From Pictodentalium vernedei (Eukaryota > Mollusca > Scaphopoda > Dentaliida > Dentaliidae), in assembly GCA_031216915.1 (NCBI GenBank), contig CM062289.1:64735741-64799740 (forward strand): a stretch of DNA of 64,000 nucleotides. Direction: 5' to 3'. The notes under the pieces are model-generated. The model made no database searches. It was not told where the DNA came from and saw only the letters and a list, made by a program, of their open reading frames with translations. Shown piece after piece: positions 44,769-56,464 of the stretch; the stretch's first letter is position 1; every line of letters starts with the position of its first letter. The position numbers and the translations under genes were made by a program.

Positions 44769-46329
44769 GTTAGAACGTCCGTCTGTCCATCAACAATTCA
44801 ATACGGCTCGGGCTGGAGGCCGTATTTATGAACCAATCTTTACGAAACTTCTTGGGTACCTTTGTTATGAACGTGGGAAGAGAACGAGTGTTTTGGGGTC
44901 CGATCCGAAATTCAAGTTGGCCGCTAGCAGCCATTTTGTACAAAATTAGGTGCAATCAGATTTTTGCACAGAACTTCCATATGAAAGCGCTGATTTGAAT
45001 AATTTTTTGTATGAATGTTTAGTACCATGGGATACATCACATATAATACGGGTTTTTTTCTCGTGCGTAAATTATGCAAATTAGACTAACTTTGATGTAT
45101 TTAGTGTTACTTTCAGCACTGTAAGTGCAAATGCCAATACGGCTCGGGCTAGAGGCCGCATTTATGAACCGATCTTAACAAAACTTCTTGTGTACCTTTA
45201 GTATCACCGTGGGACGAGAACAAGTGTTTTGGGGTCCGGTCCGAAATTCAAGATGGCCGATGGCAGCCATTTTGTACAAAATTAGGTGCAATCAGATTTT
45301 TGCACAGAACTTCCATATGAAAGTGCTGATTTGAATAATTTTTTGTGTGAATGTTTAGTACCATGGGATACATCACATGTAATACAGGTTTTTTTCTCAT
45401 GCAGAAATTATGCAAATTAGAAGAACTTTGATTTTTTCAGTGCTACTTACACACAGTAAGTACACATGTCAACACAGCTCGGGCTAGAGTCTGTATTTAT
45501 GAACCGATCTTCACGAAATGTCTTGGGTACCTTTGTTATCACCTTGGGACGAGAACGAGTGTTTCTGGGTGCGGTCCAAAATTCAAGATGGCTGCCAGTG
45601 GCCATTTTGTACCAAAATTAGGTCTAATCAGTTTTTTGTACACAACTTGTATACGGCTCAGGCTAGAGGCTGTATTTATGACCCGATCTTTACAAAACTT
45701 CTTGGGTACTTTTGTTATCACCATGGGATGAGAACAAGTGTTTTTGGGTGTGGTCCAAAATTCAAGATGGCCACCAGCAGCCATTTTGTACCAAAATTAG
45801 TGCAATCAGTCTTTTGTACCGAACTTCTGTATGAAAGTTCTGATTTGAATAAATTTTTGTATGAATGTTTACTAACATGGAATACATCACATATAGTATG
45901 GGTTTTTTTCTCGTGTGCAGAAATTATGCAAATTAGAAGAACTTTGATTTATTCAGTGCTACTTATACACTGTAAGTGCACATGTCAATACGGCTCGGGC
46001 TAGAGGCTGTATTTATCAACCGATCTTCATGAAACTTCTTAGGTACCTTTGTTATCACCTTGGGACGAGAACAAGTGTTTCTGGTTGCGGTCCATAATCC
46101 AAGATGGTTGCCAGTGGCCATTTTGTACCAAAACTAGGTCCAATCAGTTTTTTGTCACAACAATACTTTACTACATTTGTTACAGGCTATGGTCAGTATT
46201 TATGTACAGACCGTTACAATACTTTATATGTACCTTTGTCATAAGGTCATTAGACTCCTTACCTAGATGTTTGTCATTGCTGTGTCACATACTATACATG
46301 TACATGTCTTAACAAGTTGAGCTACAGTG

Positions 46330-47941
46330 TCATTGACACTTTCATTTCTATATCTATTGATACACTTAATGGCCATTAAAACTCTTCTTGACTATTTTTC
46401 TCAATTTTCAACGGTTTAATGCCCATTAATTTTCTTTTAAGGCTGCTATTGTCAACATTATTTTATTTAATGCCCATTATATTTTGGTTGGGAAGTCTGA
46501 TGGGCATTACTTTATTGCGCTTTCTTTTAATGGGCATTATTTTCTTTGTTTAATGCCCATTATTTTTTGGTTGTGCATTCTGATGACCATTAAACTATTG
46601 CATTCTCTTCTGGGCATTTTTAGCTCACCTGACTGAAAGTCAGTGTGAGCTTTTGCCATCACTTGGTGTCTGTCGTCCGTTAACTTTCGTAACTCGGTCT
46701 TCTCCTTCAAAACCACTAGCCCAAACCTAAATAAATTTGACATACAGTATATTGGAGGTATCCTCTTTCCAGTTTGTTAAAATGAACTCGGTTCCCCCAC
46801 TGGGGGGGGGGGGGGGGGGGGTGAGTGATGCCCCAAAAGCATCAATTTCTCCTGAAATCTTCTTCTTATGAACCACCAGTCAGAATGCTGTGATATTTGG
46901 TATGTAAGCTCCTTTGGTACTCAAGATTCAAATTTGTTCAAAAAAATGTTCTCGTCAATATTTGGGCTCGCTACGGGAGGATCCCTATTTTGTGCCTCGC
47001 CCAAAATTTCAATTTTCTGAACCGAGAGGCCGATTTGAACCAAATTTGCTATGAGGTATTATTGGGTCCTAAGTACTTGATTCATGCCAAAAAAACTTTT
47101 CTCGCTGCCCCGTGGGAACCTCAGGAGCTAAAAATAGAAAACAATTCAAACGCCCATATCTCCAAAACTGCTCAGCACTGAAACTTTTTATTTGGTGTGA
47201 AGCTTCCTTAGGACCAATAGAAAGGAATGGTGAAAAAAAATCGCTATCGGTTTTGTCCTAAGGTACAGTTTCGGGACTTTCAAAAAATGCTGAGTCAGCA
47301 TTATTTAACACTGAAAGTAATGGGAAAAATATAAAATAATCTTTTTCTTCCTAACCACTGCTCCAAAAGCTTTCACATTTCACATACAACATCTATGGAA
47401 GATTGATTCACATGGTTGTTGAAATTTAACCCCTGGGTCCATATTTGAGCACTCTACAGGAGCCCATATGTTCAAATTAGTGCAATATGAGGGGTATTCT
47501 TTAAATATCTTCTTCAACAGTCAGAATCTTTTGATATTTGGTATACAGCTTCCTTAGGGAAGGGAGATTCAGGTTTGTTCAAGCCAAGTCCCTGGGTTCA
47601 TATTTGGGCTCCGTATGGGAGCCCAAATTGTAACTTTGTTCAGTATGAGGAGTATTCTTTAAAAATCTTCTCCAGGTCCAGCAGTCAGATTCTTTTGATA
47701 TTTGGTATACAACACCTCTGGGAAGATTAGATTGAAGGTTGTTCAAATCAGGTCCCTGGGTTAATATTTGGGTTTTTTATTGAAGCCCAAAGTTTAACTT
47801 TGTCAAATATGAGAAAATTTCTTGAAAATTCTTCTTCTTCAGGCCCACCAGTGAGAATCCTTTCATATTTGGTATGTAACATCTCTAGGGGTGTCAAATT
47901 CAAGTTTGTTCAAATCGAGTCGCTTGTTTTTTTTTTTGTTT

Positions 47942-47972
<31 letters not shown>

Positions 47973-48480
47973 CAGGGGGGGGGGGGGGTGCTAGACAAAA
48001 CAAAAATTTTGTTCGGTTATTGTTTTTTAATACTTCACTGAACAGAGCTTGCTAGGAACCTTTCTTAGTACCAACAGAAATGAATGGTCAAAAAAGTTGC
48101 CTTTGGTTGCGTCATAGCAAATCAGAAAATTGCTCTTGCTTCTGTTCACTTGCTGATACACTCATCTCTTTTGACAATTTGTGTGAACCAGGTGAGCGTT
48201 TCAGGCTCACATGAGCCCCCCCCCCCCCTCCCCCTGGTTTTCTTGAAATCATAGCCATTAAACAAAGTCATTACAAATTTTAATGTGTGTTATTGGGCAT
48301 GAAACACATAAAACCCATTTTAGTGGCATTTTTAATGCTTAAACATGAAATTGGCCATTAAAGTGAGGTATTTTAGTGGGTTAGCCATGAACCCATGACT
48401 TTTTTGTTGCAAGAATTAATGGGTCAAAATAATGGATTTGTTTCAAATAATGTGTTTTTAATGGGCTGTTTGTACAGTAG
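46330..48480. repeat. TAATGCCCATTA repeats split by a dispersed module
   Basis: 46380-46615 and 48240-48470 hold inverted and direct copies of TAATGCCCATTA / TAATGGGCATTA in AT-rich sequence. Between them (about 46615-48215) lies a module opening TTAGCTCACCTGACTGAAAG and closing GGTGAGCGTTTCAGGCTCAC, with internal near-repeats of CTTCAGGCCCACCAGTGAGA and GGGCTCCGTATGGGAGCCC. Long G tracts at about 46802-46821 and 47951-47988. Confidence 0.68.
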
Positions 48481-48489
48481 TGGAGTACA

Positions 48490-49790
48490 TTAATGATGAC
48501 AGGACGCGTACAGTCGATGACAAGTACAATTGATGACAACATGAGTACAATCGATGTCGACATGACAATTACTATCGATGATGACATGACAAGTACAATC
48601 AGTGATGACATGATAACAATCAAAGATGACGTGACGAGTACAGTCAATGATGACATTATGAGTACAACTGATGATGACATGAAAAGTACAATCGATGATG
48701 ACATGAAAAGTACAATCGATGATGACATGACAAGTACAATCAGTTTCAAAACGATGAGTACAATCAATGATGATGTGAGTACAATTGATGACCATGTGAT
48801 GAGTACAGTTGATGACAACGTGAGTACGATCAATGATGACATAACTGGTACAAGTACAGTTAAATCTAGAAATCCTGTCATGAAATGCACACAAATAGCA
48901 TGTCGATCTGCGCGTTAATCTACGCGTTAGGACCGTAGTAAGGTTATCAAATTCAGTGCATATGACCTGTACACAAGCAATGTTTCAGCCAATGGACCTC
49001 GGGGTAAACATTGTGCTTTGGATGCCATTCGATATGGCAATTGTGTGCAATTCCTACGCACAATTAAGATAAGCGCACAGTTCATGACAGAACTTCTTGT
49101 TTTAACTGTAATGACATGACAAGTACAATTTATTACCATGTGATGTGCACAGTCAATGACAACATGAGTGCAGTTGATGATGTCATGACCAGTACAATTG
49201 ATACGACATGATTAGTACAATTGATGACCATCTAATGAGTATAAGTACAGTTGATGGCATGATGAATACAATCACTGATGAGAACAATTGATGGTGACAT
49301 TACAATTACAGATGATGACAATTTGAAAAGTACGATTGATGATGACATAAGTGCAGTTGATGATGTCATAACAAGTACATTTGATGACAGTGTGATGAGT
49401 ATAATTGGTGATGACATAAGTACATTTGATGATGTCATGACAAGTACAATCGATGATGGTATGACAAGTACAATCAGTGACAACGAGTACAATCAATGAT
49501 GATATGACAAGTAGAGTCGATGATGGTGAGACGAGTACAATCGATGGTACGACAAGTACAATCGATGATGACATGACAAGCACATACGATGATGATATGA
49601 CAAGTACAATCAATGATGACATGACAAGGGCAGTCGATGATGACATGATGAGTACAATCAATGATGACATAAGTACAATCAGTGATGGCATGACAAGGAC
49701 AGCCAATGATGATGTGACAAGTACAATTGATGATATGATGAAAAAAATCGATGATGACATTACAAGTGCAATCAGTGACTACATGGAGTA
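48490..49790. repeat. 24-bp minisatellite (GATGATGACATGACAAGTAC)
   Basis: Tandem 24-bp units, GATGATGACATGACAAGTAC followed by AATC. As 24 is divisible by 3, long ORFs appear on both strands (plus-strand DDDMTSTI octapeptide repeats). The array is cut by the MITE at 48857-49108, and ORFs on either side have no start context or domain. Not considered a gene. Confidence 0.88.
48857..49108. mobile_element. TA-MITE (CAGTTAAAAC family), copy in 24-bp array
   Basis: Starts CAGTTAAATCTAGAAATCCT, ends AGAACTTCTTGTTTTAACTG, flanked by TA. Opposite internal orientation to the copies at 20405 and 50645 (GCATGTCGATCTGCGCG near the left end rather than the right). Somewhat shortened (252 bp). Confidence 0.85.
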
Positions 49791-50640
49791 CATTAGAAAT
49801 AGATACAGGGAAGTCTGAGGACATAAGCAGTACATTGGAAATAGATACAGGTAAGAATGAGAAAACTAGGAGTACATAAGAAACAGATACAGGGAAGAAT
49901 GAGAAAATGAGGAGTACATTAGAAATAGATACAGGGCAAAACTGAGGGGACTTGGAGTACATTAGAAATAGATACAGGTTAAACTGTGGGGAGAAAACTA
50001 GGAGAACAGAAATAGATACAGGGAAGGGTGGTGGCTTTAGGATTACATTAGAAATAGATACAGGGATGAATGAGAAAACTAGAGGTACATTAGAAATTGA
50101 CCCAGGGAAGGTGAAGGTTGAGGATGTGAGGAGTTCATTAGAAATAGATTCAGGGAAGAATGAGAAAATAAGGAGTACATTAAGAATAGATACAGGGAAG
50201 ACTGAGGACACAAGGAGTACATTGAAAATAGATACAAGGAAGAATGAAAAAAACTAGACGTACATTAGAAATAGACAAAGGAAGGGAGAGAACACAGAGT
50301 ACATTAAAATAGATACTCAGGATAATGAGAAGTCTAGGAGAACATTAGAAATAGACACAGGCAAAAATCCAAAGACTAGGAGTACATTAGAAATAGACAC
50401 AGGGATGGATGAGAAAAGTAGGGGTACATTAGAAATAGATACAGGGATTAATGGGAAAACTGGGGTACATTAGAAATAGATACAGGTGAGATTGAGGACA
50501 AAGGGTTCATTAGAAATAGATACAGGGAAGGGTGGGGGACACTAAGAGTAGATTAGAAATAGATACATGGAAGATAGAAGACACTAGAAGTACTTTACAA
50601 ATAGATACCGAGAAGAATAGAAAACAAGGAGTTCATTAGA
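49790..50640. repeat. ~42-bp minisatellite (ACATTAGAAATAGATACAGG)
   Basis: About 19 units of 40-45 bp built on GAGTACATTAGAAATAGATA and CAGGGAAGAATGAGAAAACT. It grows out of the end of the 24-bp array (shared GAGTACA) and resumes briefly after the MITE at 50645-50957. Confidence 0.86.
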
Positions 50641-50644
50641 AATA

Positions 50645-50957
50645 CAGTTAAAACTAGAAGTCCTGTCACGAATAGTGCGCTTATTTAGGCTTAATTGCGC
50701 ATTGGAAATGCACGCAATTGCCATATCGAATGGCATTCAAAGCACGGCAGGTTCTCCTGGTTACTCATAGCAAACACACACAATGTTTCTGCCAATGGAC
50801 ATCCGGGTTACCCGGAGGTCCATTGGCTGAAACATTGCTTGTGCACAGGCCATATTACAGAATTTGATATCTTTACTAGGGCCCTAACGCGTACATTAAC
50901 GCGCAGATCAACGTGCTATTTGTGCGCATTTCATGACAGGACTTCTAATTTTAACTG
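50645..50957. mobile_element. TA-MITE (CAGTTAAAAC family), copy in 42-bp array
   Basis: 313 bp, CAGTTAAAACTAGAAGTCCT to AGGACTTCTAATTTTAACTG with TA at both sides (50643-50644, 50958-50959). Closely similar throughout to the copy at 20405-20718. Confidence 0.88.
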
Positions 50958-51090
50958 TAGAGGCAGGGAAGAGTGAGAAACCTGTAGGAGTACATTGGAG
51001 ATAAATGCAGGGAAGAGTTAGAATCTCTTAGGTGTACAGTACAAATTGTAGAATTAATAAGTGTTGAATATCTTTCATATTATTCCACAG

Positions 51091-51276
51091 TTACAAAGAA
51101 TAAAGCAAGAAGCTGAAGAAAGTGAGAAAGCATTGCGAGACAGAATACAAAAGTTAGAGATGACAAGACTAGAATTAGAAGAAGAAATCAGTAGGCATAA
51201 AACTACGAATATGACTGACAAAGTTCATGCAGAGGAACAGTTAACAATGTCCAAACAAAGAATTAAATCTGAGGAG
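51091..51276 (+). CDS. Coiled-coil protein gene, exon 4 of window
   Basis: A 186-nt exon (62 residues, phases 0-0) between TTATTCCACAG and GAGGAG|GTAAGT. It encodes LQRIKQEAEESEKALRDRIQ, KLEMTRLELEEEISRHKTTN and MTDKVHAEEQLTMSKQRIKSEE (shown in pieces). Regular heptads with many E/K/R and no proline predict a continuous coiled coil. The final 16 nt and the donor are the template for the array that follows. Confidence 0.92.
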
Positions 51277-53600
51277 GTAAGTATTCTGTCTGCTCTAATA
51301 TTAATGCCTTGACAATCTCTGACTGGCCCAGTGTACAGAATCAAATCAAATCTGAGGAGGTCTGTACTCTGTGTGCTGTAATAATAATGGCTTGACAATC
51401 TCTGTCTGGCCAACCATACAGATTCAAATCAAATATGAGGAGGTCCATACTCCATATGCTCTAATATTAATGGCTTGACAATCACTGTCTGGCCATGCAT
51501 ATAGAATCAAATCAAATCTGAGGATGTAATTAATCTGTCTGCTCTAACATTAATGTCTTGACAATCTCTGTCTGGTCAAGAATACAGAATCAAATCAAAT
51601 CTGAGGACATAATTAATCTCTGCTCTAACATTAATGGCTTGACAATCTCTGTCAGGCCAAGCATACAGATTCAAATCAAATCTGAGGAGGTCCATACTCC
51701 ATATGCTCTAATATTAATGGCTTGACAATCTCTGTCTTAATCTGTCTGCTCCGACATTAATGGCCTGACAATCTTTGTCTGGCCAACCATACAGATTCAA
51801 ATCAAATCTGAGGATGTAAGTAATCTGTCTGCTCTGACATTAATGGCTTGACAATCTCTGTCTGGCCGAGCATACAGAATCAAATCAAATCTGATGAGGT
51901 CCGTACTCCATATGCTCTAATATTAATGGTTTGACAATCACTGTCCGGCCAAGCATACAGAATCAAATCAAATCTTAGGATGTAAGTAATCTGTCCGCTC
52001 TGACATTAATGGCTTGACAATCACTGTCTGGCCAAGCATACAGAATCAAATCAAATCTGATGAGGTCCATACTCCATATGCTCTAATATTAATGGCTTGA
52101 CCATCACTGCCTGGCCAAGCATACAGAATCAAATCCAATCTGATGAGGTCCGTACTCCATATGCTCTAATATTAATGGCATGACAATCTCTGACTGGCCA
52201 AGTATACAGAATCAAATCAAATCTGATGAGGTTCGTACTCCATATGCTCTAATATTAATGGCTTGACAATCCTTGTCTGGCCAAGCATACAGAATCAAAT
52301 CAGATCTGAGGACGTAAGTAATCTGTCTGCTCTGACATTAATGGCTTGACAATCTCTGTCTTCCCAACCATACAGAATCAAATCAAATCTGATGAGGTCC
52401 GTACTCCATATCATGCTCTAATATTAATGGCTTGACAATCTCTGACTGGCCAAGTATACAGAATCAAATCAAATCTGATGAGGTCCGTACTCCATATGCT
52501 CTAATATTAATGGCTTGACAATCTCTGTCTGGCCAACCTTACAGATTCAAATCAAATCTGCGGAGGTATGCACTCTGTATGCTCTAATATTAATGGCTTG
52601 ACAATCTCTGTCTAGCCAACTATACAGAATCAAATCAAATCTGTGGAGGTACGCATTATGTATACACTAATATTAATGGCTTGACAATCTCTGACTGGCC
52701 AAATATACAGAATCAAATCAAATCCGCGGAGGTACGCACTCTGTATGCTCTAATATTAATGGCTTGACAGTCTCTGACTGGCCAAATATACAGAATCAAA
52801 TCAAATCCGCTGAGGTACGCACTCTGTATGCTCTAATATTAATGGCTTGACAATCTCTGTCTAGCCAACTATACAGAATCAAATTTAAATCTGCGGAGGT
52901 ATGCACTCTGCTCCAATATTAATGGCTTGACAATCTCTGTCTGTCTAGCTATACATGAATCAAATCTGTGGAGGTACGCACTCTGTATGCTCTAATATTT
53001 ATGGCTTGACAATTTCTGTCTAGTCAGCTATACAGAATCAAGTCAGATCTGAGCAGGTGAATCCTTTGTCTTCTTCTCTAATATAAATGGCTTGATAGTC
53101 TCTGTCTAGCCAACTACACAGAATCAAATCAAATCTACGGAGGTACGCACTCTGCTCCAATATTAACTGCTTGACAATCTCTGTCTAGTCAGCTATACAG
53201 AATCAAGTCAGATCTGAGGAAGTAAATCCTTTGTCTTCTCTAATATTAATGGCTTGACAATCTCTGTGTGGTCAAGTATAAAGAATTGAGTCAGATCTGA
53301 GGAAGTATGTACTCCATCTGCTCAAATGTTAATGTCTTCACAATCTCTGCTAGCCAGGTATAAGGAATCAAGTCTGATCTGAGGAGGTAAGTCCTTTGTA
53401 CGCTCTGATATTATGACTTGACAAACTCTGTCTGGTCATCTATACAGAATCAAATCAAATCAAATCTGAGCAGGTATGTACTCCGTATGCTCTTAATATT
53501 AATGGTTTGGCAATTTCTGTCTAGCCAAATATACAGAATCAAATCAAATTTGCGGGGGTAAGTACTCCATCTACATTAATGTTAATGGATTGATAAACAT
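51277..53600. repeat. ~83-bp minisatellite copied from exon-4 donor
   Basis: About 27 units with AGAATCAAATCAAATCTGAG, GAGGTCCGTACTCCATATGC, TCTAATATTAATGGCTTGAC and AATCTCTGTCTGGCC. The first unit is the exon itself: AGAATTAAATCTGAGGAG|GTAAGT. Several copies keep donor-like AGGTAAGT (for example near 53217 and 53386) or ATGTAAGT. Confidence 0.95.
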
Positions 53601-53645
53601 AGGCAACAAATACTCCATATGCTCACATATTAATGGATTTAAAGG

Positions 53646-54000
53646 GGGCACGGTGGCTCAGTAGGTAGAGATGCAAGCTGCAAGGCGAGAGGTCCTTGGT
53701 TCGAATCCCACCTGCGGCAACCACGTTGTGTCCTTGGGCAAGACACTTCACCCCCATTGCCCATCTGGGGGCACGGTGACATCGTGGACTAAGGCGTACT
53801 GCACGTCGATGGTGCACTTGTCTTCGACCAATGCTAACCCTGCTGGTGTGGAGTTAGTATGTTGAGGAGCTGACAGCTGCTCGGTGGTTCTCTCCGGGTA
53901 CTCCGACTTCCTCCACCCGTAAAACTGTCATGGTCATGACTAGCCACGGTGCAGAAATATATGACCTTAAAAACCCCAATAAATAAATAAATAAATAAAT
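53646..54000 (+). repeat. tRNA-derived SINE
   Basis: The head has tRNA-like promoter boxes: GGTGGCTCAGTAGGTAGAG (A box region) and GGTTCGAATCCC (B box). The body contains TGTCCTTGGGCAAGACACTT, a V-domain-like block, and the tail is an AATA/AAAT simple repeat (about 53980-54000). It is not a tRNA gene because the cloverleaf cannot be completed. A diverged, reverse-oriented 3' half lies at about 55840-56040. Confidence 0.85.
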
Positions 54001-54369
54001 GGTTTTAAACCTTCAAGTTTTGCACCACAAGCCCATGTTGTATACAGTTTGTATACCTCCTGCCAGCTTGGAAACTTCCAACTTCCAAACTTCTTAGAAT
54101 CAGCTAGTACAGCATCAGACTGTTTAGAAACTCGAAGTTACCTAGTGCAGGCCTGTGTAATACACAGGCCAGTGTAATAGACAGCTTGGAAACTTCAAAG
54201 CTGGTATACAAATAAAGTTACAAGACAGTCTAACAAATAACTTCAGCATACTTTCTAAAGCTCAACCGAAGCTAATTTGAACAAAACTATTAATAAAGTG
54301 ATTGTAAAAACTTACAGTAAACATACAATAGTCTCTTCACCACCCCACCCAAATACCACAAGGTGAAAA

Positions 54370-55195
54370 TAAATTTGATATCGTCTGTGTTGGGTAAAGG
54401 GTTAAAATAATAAATTTTGATATTGTCTGCATTGGGTAAAGGGTTAATATAATAAATTTGATATCATCTGTGTTGGGTAAAGGGTTAAAATAATAAATTT
54501 GATATTGTCTGTGTTGGGTAAAGGGTTAAAATAATAAATTTTGATATTGTCTGTGTTGGGTAAAGGGTTAAAATAATAAATTTTGATATTGTCTGTGTTG
54601 GTTAAAGGTTTAAAATAATAAATTTTGATATCGTCTCTGTTGGGTAAAGGGTTAAAATAATAAATTTGATATCGTCTGTGTTGTGTAAAGGGTTAAAATA
54701 ATAAATTTTGATATCATCTGCATTGGGTAAAGGGTTAAAATAATAAATTTGATATCGTCTGTGTTGGGTAAAGGGTTAAAATAATAAATTTTGATATCAT
54801 CTGCATTGGGTAAAGGGTTAAAATAATAAATTTGATATCGTCTGTGTTGGGTAAAGGGTTAAAATAATAAATTTTGATATAATCTGCGTTGGGTAAAGGG
54901 TTAAAATAATAAATTTGATATCGTCTGTGTTGGGTAAAGGGTTAAAATAATAAATTTTGATATCGTCTGCGTTGGGTAAAGGGTTAAAATAATAAATTTT
55001 GATATCGTCTGTGTTGGGTAAAGGGTTAAAATAATAAATTTTGATATCATCTGCGTTGGGTAAAGGGTTAAAATAATAAATTTGATATCGTCTGTGTTGG
55101 GTAAAGGGTTAAAATAATAAATTTTGATATCGTCTGCGTTGGGTAAAGGGTTAAAATAATAAATTTTGATATAGTCTGCATTGGGTAAAGGGTTA
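54370..55195. repeat. ~42-bp minisatellite upstream of exon 5
   Basis: About 20 units of 41-42 bp: AATAATAAATTTTGATATCG followed by TCTGTGTTGGGTAAAGGGTT and A. Very homogeneous, suggesting recent expansion. It ends about 75 bp before the exon-5 acceptor and shares no clear sequence with the exon. Confidence 0.9.
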
Positions 55196-55270
55196 AATAG
55201 AAAAAAGTTCTAAGTAGATCTTCAGAATTGATTTATAAAATTCAATATTCACTTTTTTTATAATTGATAG

Positions 55271-55444
55271 GAACATCGACATAAACAGCTTGAGGAGAGA
55301 ATACGTGTTTTACAATCGACAAAAGATGAACTACAGAGTAGATCAAACCAGCAGTCATCGACAATATCTGATTTACAAAGTAAAAATAGCAACTTGACTC
55401 TTGAACTTGAATCATCAAAACAAAGAGTGGCCGAAATGGGTGAG
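55271..55444 (+). CDS. Coiled-coil protein gene, exon 5 of window
   Basis: A 174-nt exon (58 residues, phases 0-0) between TAATTGATAG and GGTGAG|GTAAGA. It encodes EHRHKQLEERIRVLQSTKDE, LQSRSNQQSSTISDLQSKNS and NLTLELESSKQRVAEMGE. Coiled-coil heptads, no proline. The acceptor tract is T-rich (CACTTTTTTTATAATTGATAG). The donor is followed at once by a partial copy of the exon end (GAAATGGGTGAGGT), so two GGTGAGGT donors lie 18 nt apart. Confidence 0.9.
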
Positions 55445-56464
55445 GTAAGAAATGGGTGAGGTTCATAATGAAAATATTAGGTAAAACCCATAAAATATGA
55501 TTTAAAACCCATGTGATAAGCTTTATGTTTATGCCAATGTTGTTCATATAAAGTGTAATAAAATGTGGCCTCCCATATCATAACTGTCATGTTTATACCA
55601 ATACTCTCCATATAAAGTGTAATGTCACTGGCAACATTTTCATGTCAGATGCAGTGCTTCCTATGTAGTGTAAAATGTGTGTTTGGTATCTAAGTGTTGA
55701 TTCTTTTGACTTTGGTATAAATAAAATCTTCAGATTCTTTTGACTTAGTGAAATCTAGTGTTCAACTGATTACCAAAAAGGGCTGCTGACCGATTACAGC
55801 TTATTTGTTTATTTCTGTATACGGTCACATACTTATGCACAATGGCTAATCGTGACTGTGATAGTTTTACGGGTGGTGGAAGCCAGAGTACCCAGTGAGA
55901 ACCATTGAGCATCGTCGAGCAACTGTCAGCTCCTCAACTTTCTAACTCAGTTCAAGCTCAGCTCCAGCAGGGTTACAGTGGGACATGTGCACCATCAACG
56001 TGCAGTATGCCTTAGTATACGGCATCATTGTGACCCCTGGGGGATTGCCACAAGTACACTCAATTGTAAGCTTTACATGTTGTTTAACTTGTATATCCCG
56101 TAAAGGGGCATCGAGAGAAATTAAGAATACACATTGTGGTTGTTTTTCAACTTTATTGAATTGTATCATTGACATCATTTTACACTAAAAGTTGCAGTAG
56201 ATAATAAGATATGGTTAATGAATCATCACAAAAGAAAAATGCTTGGCAACAATCAGTTGAACCGATGTTCTAGGAGCCGTTGCCATTGTCATCTGATTGC
56301 CCACAATCAGTTGATTGGGGTCGCTGATTTCGATCATTGGTTGAACTCTAGTGAAATCCAAGTGGAGATCACTCTTGATTTCCTTTAAGGTTCTGCACTA
56401 CAGTTTCGCATTATTGCACAGGAGTAAAATTCTAAACATAAGGCACATGGGGAAACTAAAGACA
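55445..56464. other. Intron with reverse SINE fragment
   Basis: AT-rich intron. About 55840-56040 is a reverse-oriented, diverged 3' half of the SINE seen at 53646 (CAACTGTCAGCTCCTCAACT, GCAGGGTTACAGTGG, GTGCACCATCAACGTGCAGT). The overlapping ORFs at 55942-56188 are chance. Confidence 0.6.

Larger units (their letters stand above)
43745..46320. repeat. Dispersed repeat modules with ~340-bp tandem units
   Basis: Begins with CCCCCAACTTAAGTTGGGTG and GTCCGTGTGTGTGTGTCC modules. From about 44800 about five units of 0.2-0.34 kb follow, each starting ATACGGCTCGGGCTAGAGG and including ACGAAACTTCTTGGGTACCT, AAATTCAAGATGGC and AGCCATTTTGTAC. ORFs are shared by-products of the unit, not genes. Interrupted by a TIR element at 44387-44768. 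Confidence 0.75.

Noticed and set aside
48381..48918. Hydrophobic (minus) or acidic (plus) repeat protein
   Set aside because: 24-bp minisatellite, cut by a MITE; no start context or homologous domain recognised.
53646..53720. tRNA gene
   Set aside because: A- and B-box-like sequences are present, but no complete cloverleaf; the body and AAAT tail identify a SINE.
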